NCBI RefSeq assembly: GCF_019710745.1
Contig: NZ_JAHKJW010000005.1
Location: 1 to 64,000 of the forward strand
Length of the DNA stretch: 64,000 nt
From: Streptomyces beigongshangae
GTDB lineage: Bacteria > Actinomycetota > Actinomycetes > Streptomycetales > Streptomycetaceae
Reading direction: 5' to 3'
Part shown: positions 1-8,128 of the stretch, piece after piece
Position numbering within the stretch: position 1 is the stretch's first letter
Layout: every line of letters begins with the position of its first letter
Notes under the pieces: model-generated
The model's input: only the letters and a program-made list of their open reading frames with translations
Told to the model about the DNA's origin: nothing
Database searches by the model: none
Program-made: the position numbers and the translations under genes

Positions 1-345
1 GGTTCCGATTTCCTCGGTGCTTTCCAGGTTCCCGCTCTCGCGTTTCCCTTTCCGGCGGTGTCGACTCTAGCAGATCCTCTCGGGCCTGCCTTTCAGTCAA
101 CCAGGTTTGTCTTTGCGGCTGTTGGGCCGTTCCGACGTCCCAAACGGTAGCGGATCCTCTCGGCAGTTCCTAATCGGAGCTACCGGGTCCCGTCGAAATG
201 AATTCAGGCGTGCCGAATTCAATCCCGTTGGGGGATCGTGCTGGTGGTTTGGTGTGCCGCATCCGCGGCGGAGGTGCTGTCGCAGAACCGTTACGGCCGC
301 GGCAACTCGAAGTACCTTACGGATCTGCGAGGGGAGTGTCAAGTC
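1..345 (-). promoter_or_regulatory. rRNA operon promoter and leader region (16S gene lies beyond the left edge)
   Basis: There is no credible gene here. Read on the minus strand, the region looks like the multi-promoter upstream zone of a Streptomyces rRNA operon. A near-consensus promoter has TTGACA at 342-337, a 17-nt spacer and TAAGGT at 319-314. The element CGAGAGGATC(C/T)GCTA occurs twice (about 165-148 and 83-69), the second reading into TAGAGT like an rrn -10 box. The last 60 bases (many short GGAA/GAAA runs) resemble the unstructured rrn leader before 16S. This assignment rests on family resemblance, because no rRNA sequence is inside the window. Confidence 0.7.
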
Positions 346-410
346 TGCCCCAGGTGACCGTTCGGCAAACCGCGGATCCGGTCCCCGGCCCCAGGCCCCA
401 GGCCCCGGCG

Positions 411-956
411 TCAGTCCAGGTCGGTGAGCCGGCCGCCGGCGTCCGGCTGGGCGTCCTCCACGCGGCGCAGCAGCCGGGTCAGCACTTCCCCGAGGACGCC
501 GCGCTCGTCCTGGGAGAGGTCCTGGAGCAGGTCCTCCTCGAAGACGGTGGCGAGGCGCATGGCCTCCAGCCACTTGTCGCGGCCTTCGGGCGTGAGCTCC
601 ACGATCACCCGGACCCGGTTGGACTCGTCCCGCTCCCGGGTGACGAGTCCTTCCGTCACCATCCGGTCGATCCGGTGCGTCATGGCCGCCGGGGTGAGGC
701 CGAGCCGCTTCGCCAGATCGCTCGGGCCCAGGCAGTAGGGCGCTCCGGACAGGACGAGTGCCTTGAGGACCTCCCACTCGGCATTGCTGATACCGAGGGC
801 GGCGGTCTGGCGGCCGTACGCGACGTTCATACGGCGGTTGAGGCGGCCCAGCGCCGAGACGATCTTCTCGACCTGGGGGTCGAGGTCCTGGAACTCGCGC
901 TGGTAGGCGGCGATCTGCTCGTCCAGCGTCGGCTCGTTCACGGGGGTGTCGCCCAT
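411..956 (-). CDS. MarR family transcriptional regulator
   Basis: A 181-residue protein with the MarR winged-helix fold. The recognition helix and wing run through about residues 85-130 (LTPAAMTHRIDRMV, then the wing RERDESNRVRVIVELTPEG). The N-terminus carries an acidic helical extension of about 40 residues. It is divergent from an MFS transporter at 1086, and the 129-bp gap holds two perfect inverted repeats that are good operator candidates. The pair therefore looks like a regulator-exporter unit in which a small phenolic or drug-like ligand would relieve repression. ATG at 956 is preceded by no obvious Shine-Dalgarno sequence, so the transcript may be leaderless. The ligand cannot be predicted. 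Confidence 0.88.
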   Translation of the reverse strand: MGDTPVNEPTLDEQIAAYQREFQDLDPQVEKIVSALGRLNRRMNVAYGRQTAALGISNAEWEVLKALVLSGAPYCLGPSDLAKRLGLTPAAMTHRIDRMVTEGLVTRERDESNRVRVIVELTPEGRDKWLEAMRLATVFEEDLLQDLSQDERGVLGEVLTRLLRRVEDAQPDAGGRLTDLD

Positions 957-986
957 GGGCGCAGTATGGCACGCCCTCGCTTGGCA

Positions 987-1036
987 TCGAAGTCCTTCGA
1001 GATGTACTGTTCAACTTCGAACTTTAGCTTCGAAGT
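987..1036. promoter_or_regulatory. Two palindromic operator candidates between marR and MFS genes
   Basis: Two perfect inverted repeats lie in the divergent gap: TCGAAG-TC-CTTCGA at 987-1000 and ACTTCGAA-N7-TTCGAAGT at 1014-1036. Both contain the same TTCGAA core, and arms of 6-8 bp suit a MarR dimer. They lie where the promoters of both flanking genes must be. Binding by the adjacent MarR protein is inferred from position. Confidence 0.65.
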
Positions 1037-1085
1037 CTTCATGCCTGCATTGTGAGGCAGGCGTAGGACTTCTCTCTCAAGGCAG

Positions 1086-2375
1086 GTGAAAGTGACCAGG
1101 GCGATGGGCGCGGAGATGCGCCGGATCCATGTGGGCAACGCGCTCAGCGCGTTCGGGCTCGGCTTCACCGTCCCCTATCTGTACGTCTACGTGGCGCAGG
1201 TACGGGACCTCGGTGCCATGACGGCGGGTCTCGTGCTCGCCGTCTTCGCCGTGGCCGCGCTCGTGGTGCTGCCGTTCGCCGGACGGGCCATCGTCCGGCG
1301 GGGCCCGCTGCCGGTGCTGCTCCTCGCCCTGGTCACCGCCGCGGCCGGAGCGCTGAGCCTGGGACTGGCGGCCGGCTCGACGGCCGTACTGATGTCCGCG
1401 GCCGCGCTCGGTGCCGGACAGGCCGTGATGCAGCCCGCGCTGGCGACGATGATCGTCGACTGCTCGACCGCCGAGACCCGCTCGCGTGCCTTCGCCACCC
1501 AGTTCTTCCTGCAGAACCTCGGACTCGGTGTCGGCGGGCTCATCGGCGGCCATCTCGTCGACGCCTCCCGGGTGAGCTCGTTCACCCTGCTCTTCGCGAT
1601 CGAGGCGGCGATGTTCCTGCTGCTCGTGGTGGTCATGGCGACTGTGCGGATGCCGCGGGCGCCCAAGGTCGAGGGTGCGCCGGCACAGACCGGGGGCAGC
1701 TGGAAGCAGCTGCTCGGCAACCGGGCCATGGTGCAGCTGTGCGTCCTGGGCTTCGTGCTGTTCTTCGCCTGCTACGGCCAGTTCGAGTCGGGGCTCAGCG
1801 CGTACGGCGTCGAGGCGGCCGGTATCTCCACCTCCGCGCTCGGCACGGCTCTCGCCGCGAACACCGCGGTGATCGTCGTCGCGCAGTTCGCCGTGCTGCG
1901 GTTCGTCGAGCGGCGCAGGCGGTCCCGGGTGATCGCCGCGGTGGGGCTGATCTGGGCCCTCGCCTGGGTCGCCGCCGGGTACGCGGGGCTCGGGCACGGC
2001 AGCCAGGCCATGGCGACGGCCGCGTTCGTGTCGACGTACGCGCTCTTCGGGCTGGGTGAGGCGATGCTGTCACCGACCGTGGCGCCGCTGGTCGCGGACC
2101 TGGCGCCGAGCGGCCTGGCCGGGCAGTACAACTCGGCCTTCGCCCTGGTCAAGCAGCTGGCCCTCGCGGTCGGTCCGGCGGTGGGCGGGCCGATGGGCGC
2201 CTCGTTGCACGCCCCGTACATCGTGACGTTCCTGCTGTTCTCGCTGGGAATCACGGTCCTGGCGGTGCGGCTGGGGCGGCAGCTCACTCCCGTGCAGGAT
2301 CAGCCCTCGCTGGCGAAGAGCCGGGTGGTCGTCCGGGGCGGGACGCCTGCCGAGCAGGTCCGGACCGCGGCCTGA
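1086..2375 (+). CDS. MFS transporter
   Basis: A 429-residue polytopic membrane protein with about 12 predicted hydrophobic segments and the usual central hydrophilic break near residues 185-205. The segment after TM2 (FAGRAIVRRGP) matches the loop 2-3 signature region of major facilitator drug exporters. It starts with GTG at 1086; ATG at 1104 or 1116 is also possible, since the first membrane segment begins only at about residue 16. Its divergent MarR neighbour and the shared operator region suggest an inducible efflux pump. The substrate is unknown. Confidence 0.85.
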   Translation: MKVTRAMGAEMRRIHVGNALSAFGLGFTVPYLYVYVAQVRDLGAMTAGLVLAVFAVAALVVLPFAGRAIVRRGPLPVLLLALVTAAAGALSLGLAAGSTAVLMSAAALGAGQAVMQPALATMIVDCSTAETRSRAFATQFFLQNLGLGVGGLIGGHLVDASRVSSFTLLFAIEAAMFLLLVVVMATVRMPRAPKVEGAPAQTGGSWKQLLGNRAMVQLCVLGFVLFFACYGQFESGLSAYGVEAAGISTSALGTALAANTAVIVVAQFAVLRFVERRRRSRVIAAVGLIWALAWVAAGYAGLGHGSQAMATAAFVSTYALFGLGEAMLSPTVAPLVADLAPSGLAGQYNSAFALVKQLALAVGPAVGGPMGASLHAPYIVTFLLFSLGITVLAVRLGRQLTPVQDQPSLAKSRVVVRGGTPAEQVRTAA

Positions 2376-2412
2376 CCGGACCGCCGCCTGACCGGACCGC
2401 GCCACGGCGTAC

Positions 2413-2446
2413 GACGGCCGTCACCACTGATGTGGTGGCGGCCGTC
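2413..2446. terminator. Bidirectional hairpin between convergent genes
   Basis: The 15-nt arms GACGGCCGTCACCAC and GTGGTGGCGGCCGTC flank a TGAT loop. The hairpin lies in the 99-bp gap between the MFS gene (+) and the methyltransferase gene (-), so it can serve both. There is no U-tract. Confidence 0.7.
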
Positions 2447-2474
2447 GCCGTGTCCGCCGCGGTGCGGGAGGGTT

Positions 2475-3311
2475 TCAGCGGATCGCCGTCACCAGGGTGG
2501 CCGTGAACGGGACGGTCGCCGTGCCGTCGGGATCCGTGCGGTCGGCCAGGGCCGCGGTGACGGCCTCGGCCGCCGCGGTGAGGCCGTCGGGTCCTGCGGC
2601 GTCCTCGATCGCCTGGCCCCACGGGACGGCCGAGAGGTACCCGCGGACGAAGGCGGCGAGCGGCGGCAGGGTGATGTCCGGGGTGACCTCGCGGACCGTC
2701 ACCCCGTGGAAGCCCGCGTCGGTGAGGGCGCCCGCGAGCCGGTCGGCGGGACAGGAGAAGGCCGCCGCGAAGTACGCCTCCGCCGACGGGCCGCCGTGCT
2801 CGGTGAGGACCCGGCGCTGGGCGGCGAAGTACGGGGAGCGGTCCCAGGCGGCCCAGACGGTGGCGGCGAACCGCCCGCCGGGACGCAGGACCCTGGACAC
2901 CTCGGCGAGGGCCGCGCCGAGGTCGGGGAAGCACTGGACGCCCTGCTGGCAGAGAACGGTGTCGAAGGCGTCGTCCGGCTGGGGGAGGCGGTCGGCGGGT
3001 GCCACCGTGAACTCGATGTCCGGGTACATGCGGGGCGCCTTGGCGGCGGCCACCTTCAGCATCGGCCCGCTGGGGTCGGCGGCCACGACGTGGCCCGTCG
3101 GGCCGACCCGGGCGGCCGCCGCGCGGGCCACGAAGCCGGTGCCGGCGGCGAGGTCGAGGACCTGGTGGCCCGGGCACAGGTCCACGGCGTCCAGGAGCGC
3201 CGCCACGAACGGCGCCATGACGGGTGCGCTGTACTGCTCGTAGCGCTCGGGAGCGCTGCCTTCGAACGGGGAGTCCTTTTCGTCTGCCTGGGGTGAGCTG
3301 GAAGTGGACAT
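2475..3311 (-). CDS. SAM-dependent class I methyltransferase
   Basis: A 278-residue protein of the UbiE/Methyltransf_11 type. SAM-binding motif I is VLDLAAGTGF at residues 51-60, motif II follows (VVAADPSG), and the motif-IV-like stretch DTVLCQQGVQCFPD is followed by RVLRPGGR. The N-terminus is Ser/Glu-rich and disordered. It converges on the MFS gene and stands alone upstream of the SpoIIE-type gene. The family methylates O, N or C atoms of small molecules; nothing in the neighbourhood gives the substrate. Confidence 0.85.
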   Translation of the reverse strand: MSTSSSPQADEKDSPFEGSAPERYEQYSAPVMAPFVAALLDAVDLCPGHQVLDLAAGTGFVARAAAARVGPTGHVVAADPSGPMLKVAAAKAPRMYPDIEFTVAPADRLPQPDDAFDTVLCQQGVQCFPDLGAALAEVSRVLRPGGRFAATVWAAWDRSPYFAAQRRVLTEHGGPSAEAYFAAAFSCPADRLAGALTDAGFHGVTVREVTPDITLPPLAAFVRGYLSAVPWGQAIEDAAGPDGLTAAAEAVTAALADRTDPDGTATVPFTATLVTAIR

Positions 3312-3366
3312 GGTGAGCTACTAGCACCGACGGGCGGGGCTGACCAGATGCCGCGCGACCCCTGGG

Positions 3367-5091
3367 TCAGGTGGTGCGGGCGAGCGCGAACTCGCACCAG
3401 ACCGCCTTGCCGCCGCCGGGGGCGCGGCGGGAGCCCCAGTTCGAGGCGATGGCGGCGATGATCGCGATGCCGCGGCCGGACTCGTCGGCCGGTTCGGCGC
3501 GGCGGCGGCGCGGGAGGTGGTCGTCGCCGTCGGTGACCTCGACGATCAGGCGGCGGTCGGTGCGGCGCAGGCGCAGACGCATCGGCGGGGTGCCGTGCTG
3601 GAGGGAGTTGGCGACGAGTTCGCTGGCGGCCAGGACGCCGAGGTCGTGCAGGTCGGGCGGGAAGCGCCAGCTGGTGAGGACGCCGGAGGCGAAGGCACGC
3701 GCGCGTGGGGCCGCCTCCACGCCGCCGAGCAGTTCCAGGGCCGCGTTGCGGAAGAGGTCGCCGTCCGGGCCCGTACGCGCGGGGTGCTGGAGGACCAGGA
3801 CGGCCACGTCGTCGTCGTGGTCGGCCGTCACGCCCGCCGAGCGGACCAGGCGGTCGCAGACCACCTGGGGGCTGCCCGTGGCGCCGGCGAGGGCGCCCGC
3901 CAGGGAGGTGATGCCCTCGTCGAGGTCCGCGTCCCGGCGCTCGACCAGGCCGTCGGTGTAGAGCACGGCGGTGGAGCCGGGGCCGAGGGGCACCGAGCCG
4001 GAGGCGTGCATCCAGCCGCCGGTGCCGAGCGGAGGGCCGGTGGGCTCGTCGGCGCGCAGGACCGTACCGCTCTCGTCCCGTACGAGGATGGGGAGGTGGC
4101 CCGCGGAGGCGTACACCAGCCGGCCCTCGTTCGGGTCGTGGACCGCGTACACGCAGGTGGCGATCTGGTTGGCGTCGATCTCCATGGCGAGGCCGTCGAG
4201 GAGCTGGAGCACCTCGTGCGGGGGCAGGTCGAGACGGGCGTACGCGCGGACGGCCGTGCGGAGCTGGCCCATGACGGCCGCCGCGCGGACCCCGCGGCCC
4301 ATGACGTCGCCGATGACGAGGGCGGTGCGGCCGCCGCCGAGGGTGATCACGTCGTACCAGTCGCCGCCGACAGCGGTCTCCGTGCCGCCGGGGTGGTAGG
4401 TCGCGGCGACGCGCAGGTCGTCCGGTTCCTCCAGTTCCTGGGGCAGCAGGGAGCGCTGGAGGGTGACGGCGGTCTCGCGCTGACGGCGCTCGCTGGCGCG
4501 CAGCCGCTCGGCGGCCTCGGCGTGGTCGGTGACGTCCGCGGCGAAGATCAGCACGCCGCCACCACCACCGCTTCCGCCGCTCCCGTTCCCCTTTCCGCTT
4601 CCGTCTCCCTTTCCGCCGTCCTCCGGGACGACCGGCGCCTCGACGGGGACGGGGGTGCACGTGAACGTGTACGAGCGGCCGCCGGGCACCTTGCGGGACT
4701 TGACCGTGCGCGGCCTGGAGCTGCGCAGGACCTGGTCGAGGAGCGGCAGCAGGCCGATCCCGGCGAGCTCCGGCAGCGCGGCGCGCGCGGGTTCACCGGG
4801 CGGGCGGTCGCCGAAGGCCGCCACATAGGCGTCGTTCACGTACGCGAGGCGGTGGTCCGGGCCGTGCACGAGGGCGACCAGGGCCGGGATGCGGTCCAGG
4901 ACCTCGCGGACCGGCAGCTCGTCCACGGCGGGGGTGAGCGCGACCGGGGCGTCCTCGGTGGCGGCCGGCCGATCGGCGCGTGCCGTGGGCACGGAGCCCT
5001 CCGAAGGGAGTGCCGTCGGCAGTCCGTCGGCCCGCGCCGCCGCGCGGCGCTGCGTTCCGGGGAGCCGGGCGCTCCAGCGCGTGAAGTTCAC
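3367..5091 (-). CDS. SpoIIE-type PP2C phosphatase with PAS and anti-sigma kinase-like domains
   Basis: Start chosen at GTG 5091 (protein begins VNFTRWS, GAGG upstream), because the longer frame would overlap the end of the next gene and reads as non-coding. The 574-residue product contains: a PAS-like domain (about 50-140, LVALVHGPDHRLAYVNDAY); a Gly/Ser linker; a coiled segment; a SpoIIE/RsbU phosphatase domain with GGDWYDV, GDVMGRG and YTDGLVERR; and a C-terminal HATPase_c domain of RsbW type (ELVANSLQHG, then GRGIAIIAAI). Such proteins dephosphorylate anti-anti-sigma factors and may bind or phosphorylate them too. Streptomyces encode dozens. The partner sigma factor is not nearby. Confidence 0.88.
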   Translation of the reverse strand: MNFTRWSARLPGTQRRAAARADGLPTALPSEGSVPTARADRPAATEDAPVALTPAVDELPVREVLDRIPALVALVHGPDHRLAYVNDAYVAAFGDRPPGEPARAALPELAGIGLLPLLDQVLRSSRPRTVKSRKVPGGRSYTFTCTPVPVEAPVVPEDGGKGDGSGKGNGSGGSGGGGGVLIFAADVTDHAEAAERLRASERRQRETAVTLQRSLLPQELEEPDDLRVAATYHPGGTETAVGGDWYDVITLGGGRTALVIGDVMGRGVRAAAVMGQLRTAVRAYARLDLPPHEVLQLLDGLAMEIDANQIATCVYAVHDPNEGRLVYASAGHLPILVRDESGTVLRADEPTGPPLGTGGWMHASGSVPLGPGSTAVLYTDGLVERRDADLDEGITSLAGALAGATGSPQVVCDRLVRSAGVTADHDDDVAVLVLQHPARTGPDGDLFRNAALELLGGVEAAPRARAFASGVLTSWRFPPDLHDLGVLAASELVANSLQHGTPPMRLRLRRTDRRLIVEVTDGDDHLPRRRRAEPADESGRGIAIIAAIASNWGSRRAPGGGKAVWCEFALARTT

Positions 5092-5215
5092 TGTGGGACA
5101 GGCCTCGTGGGATCGAAGGGCGAGCGGTCGGCCCGCCCATGGTCGTGGACCAGTGTGTCCGACCGGACCGACATCCGTCAGACGCCTGTCGCGCGGGCGG
5201 AGTTCCTGGATCCGG

Positions 5216-6580
5216 TCAGGACGACCCCTTCGGGTCCCGGGGGGGTTTTCCACCGGCCGCCAGTTCGAACTCCGCACGGGGATGTTCGAGCGAGCCGAGA
5301 GAGACGATCTCTCTCTTGAAGAGGCCCGAGAGGGTCCATTCGGCGAGCACGCGGGCCTTGCGGTTGAAGGTGGGCACCCGGCTCAGGTGGTAGAGGCGGT
5401 GCATGAACCAGGCGGGGTACCCCTTCAGCCTGCGTCCGTAGACGTGCGCGACGCCCTTGTGCAGTCCCAGGGAGGCGACCGAGCCCACGTACTTGTGGGA
5501 GTACGTCTCCAGCGGTTCGCCGCGCAGGGAGCGGACGATGTTGTCGCCGAGGACGGCGGCCTGGCGTACGGCGTGCTGGGCGTTCGGGGCCGTCTCCCGG
5601 CCGGGCTCCGGGGCGGTCACGTCGGGTACGGCGGCGGCGTCCCCCGCCGCCCACGCGTGCGGGGCGCCGTCCACGGTCAGCTGTGCGGTGCACTTCAGCC
5701 GGCCGCGTTCGTTCAGCGGCAGGTCGGTGGCCGCGAGGACCGGGTGGGGCTTCACGCCCGCCGTCCACACGACCGTGCGGGTCGGGAAACGGGCCCCGTC
5801 GCTGAGAACGGCGACGCGGTCGGAGCACGAGTCGAGGCGGGTCCGCAGGCGCACGTCGATGTTGCGGCGGCGCAGCTGGGTGACGGTGTACTTGCCCATC
5901 TCCTCACCGACCTCGGGGAGGATGCGGTCCGATGCCTCGACGAGGATCCACTTCATGTCGTCGGACTTGATGTTGTGGTAGTAGCGGGAGGCGTAGCGGG
6001 CCATGTCCTCCAGTTCGCCGAGCGCCTCCACCCCGGCGTAGCCGCCGCCCACGAAGACGAAGGTCAGGGCGGCGTCGCGGATCGCGGGGTCGCGGGTGGA
6101 GGAGGCGATGTCCATCTGCTCGATGACGTGGTTGCGCAGGCCGATGGCCTCCTCCACGGTCTTGAAGCCGATGCCGTACTCGGCGAGACCGGGGATCGGC
6201 AGGGTGCGCGAGACGGAGCCGGGGGCCAGGACCAGCTCGTCGTACGAGAGCTGGTCGGGGCCCGTGCCCTCCTCCTCGGTGGCGAGGGTGGCGACGGTCG
6301 CGGTGCGCTTCGCGTGGTCGACGGACGTGGCCTCGCCGATGACGACCCGGCAGCCGTCCAGGACGCGGCGCAGCGGCACGACGACGTGGCGCGGGGAGAT
6401 CGAGCCCGCGGCGGCCTCGGGGAGGAACGGCTGGTAGGTCATGTACGGGTCGGGCGTGACCACGGTGATCTCCACGTCGCCCCGCCTCAGCTCCGGTCTG
6501 AGCTTCCGCTGCAGACGCAGAGCGGTGTACATCCCGACGTAGCCGCCGCCGACAACGAGAATGCGCGCGCGTTCCTTCAC
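5216..6580 (-). CDS. ndh: Type II NADH dehydrogenase (NDH-2) / FAD-dependent pyridine nucleotide oxidoreductase
   Basis: A 454-residue flavoprotein. The N-terminal FAD Rossmann motif ILVVGGGYVGMYTALRL is at residues 7-23, and the NADH-binding Rossmann motif FVFVGGGYAGVEALGEL lies mid-protein. The second FAD motif region AWAAGDAAAVPD and the NDH-2 signature TYQPFLPEAAAG are also present. It transfers electrons from NADH to menaquinone at the inner face of the membrane without pumping protons. The C-terminal amphipathic region (HRLYHLSRVPTFNRKARV) fits peripheral membrane attachment. It is a single gene, upstream of the SpoIIE-like gene and divergent from a TetR regulator across a 388-bp gap. 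Confidence 0.88.
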   Translation of the reverse strand: MKERARILVVGGGYVGMYTALRLQRKLRPELRRGDVEITVVTPDPYMTYQPFLPEAAAGSISPRHVVVPLRRVLDGCRVVIGEATSVDHAKRTATVATLATEEEGTGPDQLSYDELVLAPGSVSRTLPIPGLAEYGIGFKTVEEAIGLRNHVIEQMDIASSTRDPAIRDAALTFVFVGGGYAGVEALGELEDMARYASRYYHNIKSDDMKWILVEASDRILPEVGEEMGKYTVTQLRRRNIDVRLRTRLDSCSDRVAVLSDGARFPTRTVVWTAGVKPHPVLAATDLPLNERGRLKCTAQLTVDGAPHAWAAGDAAAVPDVTAPEPGRETAPNAQHAVRQAAVLGDNIVRSLRGEPLETYSHKYVGSVASLGLHKGVAHVYGRRLKGYPAWFMHRLYHLSRVPTFNRKARVLAEWTLSGLFKREIVSLGSLEHPRAEFELAAGGKPPRDPKGSS

Positions 6581-6968
6581 TCACCCATGACGCAACGCCT
6601 ACCGGCGTTTGTCCACAGGCCCGTCAATTTGTGTGACCGGACGCCGAAGAAGCCTGGCCGGGGCCGATCCGTCCGGGCGTGGAAGGGATTCGCAGGTCAG
6701 CAGGTGTGAGCGGGGTGGCATTAGGGGGCGCAACCGGGACGTAAGCGGTCCGTACTCCGATCGGGGGGCGCTCCGTGCGGAACCTCCCCCTTCTGAATTG
6801 ACTCCCACTCAACTATGTTCGTATGTCATCGGGGTGTGGGGGGACGCGCTCGACGGGTCCGTACGACGGGCCCTACGGCGAAGGCCGTTCCAAGGCCGTT
6901 CCGCTGACTCCGGCAGTCGATGGCGGGGAGAGTCTCCGGGGGGAGACGTCATTACCGGGGGAACACAT
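6581..6968. other. 388-bp divergent intergenic region
   Basis: No gene seen. The gap carries the promoters for the NDH-2 gene (-) and the TetR gene (+). An AT-richer patch near 6800-6830 (TTGACTCCCACTCAACTATG) is a likely promoter zone for the TetR transcript. I found no convincing palindrome of operator quality. Confidence 0.5.
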
Positions 6969-7814
6969 ATGCATACGCAGGACACTCATTGGACATCCGC
7001 GTCCGCCCTCGCGACGGGTGGCGCGGCCAGTGCGGCGGCGGGCAACGGACGCGCGGGGGACGTATCGCGCACCACGCCGCTGCGGGTGGACGCACAGCGC
7101 AATCTGGAGCACGTACTGCGTGCGGCGCGCGAGGTCTTCGGTGAGCTGGGGTACGGCGCTCCGATGGAGGACGTGGCGCGGCGCGCGCGGGTCGGCGTCG
7201 GCACGGTGTACCGGCGCTTCCCGAGCAAGGACGTCCTGGTCCGGCGCATAGCCGAGGAGGAGACCTCCCGGCTGACCGACCAGGCGCAGTCCGCGCTCGG
7301 GCAGGAGGACGAGCCGTGGTCGGCGCTCTCGCGCTTCCTGCGGACGTCGGTGGCCTCGGGCGCCGGGCGGTTATTGCCGCCACAGGTGTTGCGGGTGGGG
7401 GTCGCCGACGAAGGTCCGGTCCCTGACGGGACCTCGCTCCTCGACGGGGCGCGGGTGCCGCAGCAGCGGTACCAGTCCGGCCAGCCGGGCGGACACGGTG
7501 GGCCTGGCGGGTCTGGCGGGTCTGGCGGGCCCGAACTGCGGCTCGTGGAGCAGCGTCCGGCCTCCCTGGGGGGCCCGGACGAGGACGACGCCGGGGCGGC
7601 CCAGCTGCTGGAGGTCGTGGGCCGGCTCGTGGAGCGGGCGCGGGCGGCGGGCGAGCTGCGTACGGACGTGACGGTGTCGGACGTGCTGCTGGTGATCGCC
7701 ACGGCGGCGCCGTCGCTGCCGGACGCGGCGCAGCAGGCGGCCGCGTCGGCGCGGCTGCTGGACATCCTGCTGGAAGGGCTGCGGTCACGTCCGGCGTCGG
7801 ACGCCCGGGCCTGA
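6969..7814 (+). CDS. TetR/AcrR family transcriptional regulator
   Basis: Start taken at ATG 6969, which is preceded by GGGGGA at good spacing; the longer open frame upstream is not codon-biased. The product has 281 residues. The TetR DNA-binding domain is at about residues 40-85 (VLRAAREVFGELGYGAPMEDVARRA, then VGVGTVYRRFPSKDVL). The ligand domain is interrupted by a Gly-rich stretch (about residues 175-190, GGPGGSGGSGG), unusual for the family and probably a disordered loop. It is divergent from the NDH-2 gene. The target and ligand are unknown. Confidence 0.85.
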   Translation: MHTQDTHWTSASALATGGAASAAAGNGRAGDVSRTTPLRVDAQRNLEHVLRAAREVFGELGYGAPMEDVARRARVGVGTVYRRFPSKDVLVRRIAEEETSRLTDQAQSALGQEDEPWSALSRFLRTSVASGAGRLLPPQVLRVGVADEGPVPDGTSLLDGARVPQQRYQSGQPGGHGGPGGSGGSGGPELRLVEQRPASLGGPDEDDAGAAQLLEVVGRLVERARAAGELRTDVTVSDVLLVIATAAPSLPDAAQQAAASARLLDILLEGLRSRPASDARA

Positions 7815-8128
7815 ACGTTGCCTCCGGGGGGTGCGGGTTGCCTCCGGCGGGGGTGCGGGTCGGCTCCGGCGGGGGTGCGGGTCGGCTCCGGCGGGGCCGG
7901 TTTTCCGGCCGGAGGTGGGTTGCCTCCGGCCGGTGCGCGTTCTTCGGTCGGGTGCGGGTGCGTGGGGGCTCGTCGCGCCGTTCCCCGCGTCCCTGACGGG
8001 GCTCCGGTCGCGGCGCCACGGCCGGTTGCCCTCAAGCCGTGCGCGTTCTTCGGCCGGGTGCAGGCGCGTGAGGGCTGGGCGCGCCGTTCCCCGCGCCCCT
8101 GACGGGGGCGGGGCGGTTGCCTGCGCTT
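7815..8128. repeat. Repeat-filled convergent gap (short tandem array plus two copies of a dispersed element)
   Basis: No gene seen. At 7829-7905 a unit of about 21 bp (GGGTGCGGGTCGGCTCCGGCG) is repeated 3-4 times. Two copies of a roughly 69-bp element follow, at 7935-8003 and 8036-8106. They agree at most positions and share the core CGCGCCGTTCCCCGCG. The same core recurs elsewhere in the window. The gap lies between the 3' ends of two convergent genes, and the CCCCTGACGGGG ends can form a hairpin. Confidence 0.75.

Noticed and set aside
60..75. GTCGACTCTAG resembling a cloning-vector polylinker
   Set aside because: The match is short and lies inside sequence that fits an rRNA operon leader; no further vector sequence follows.
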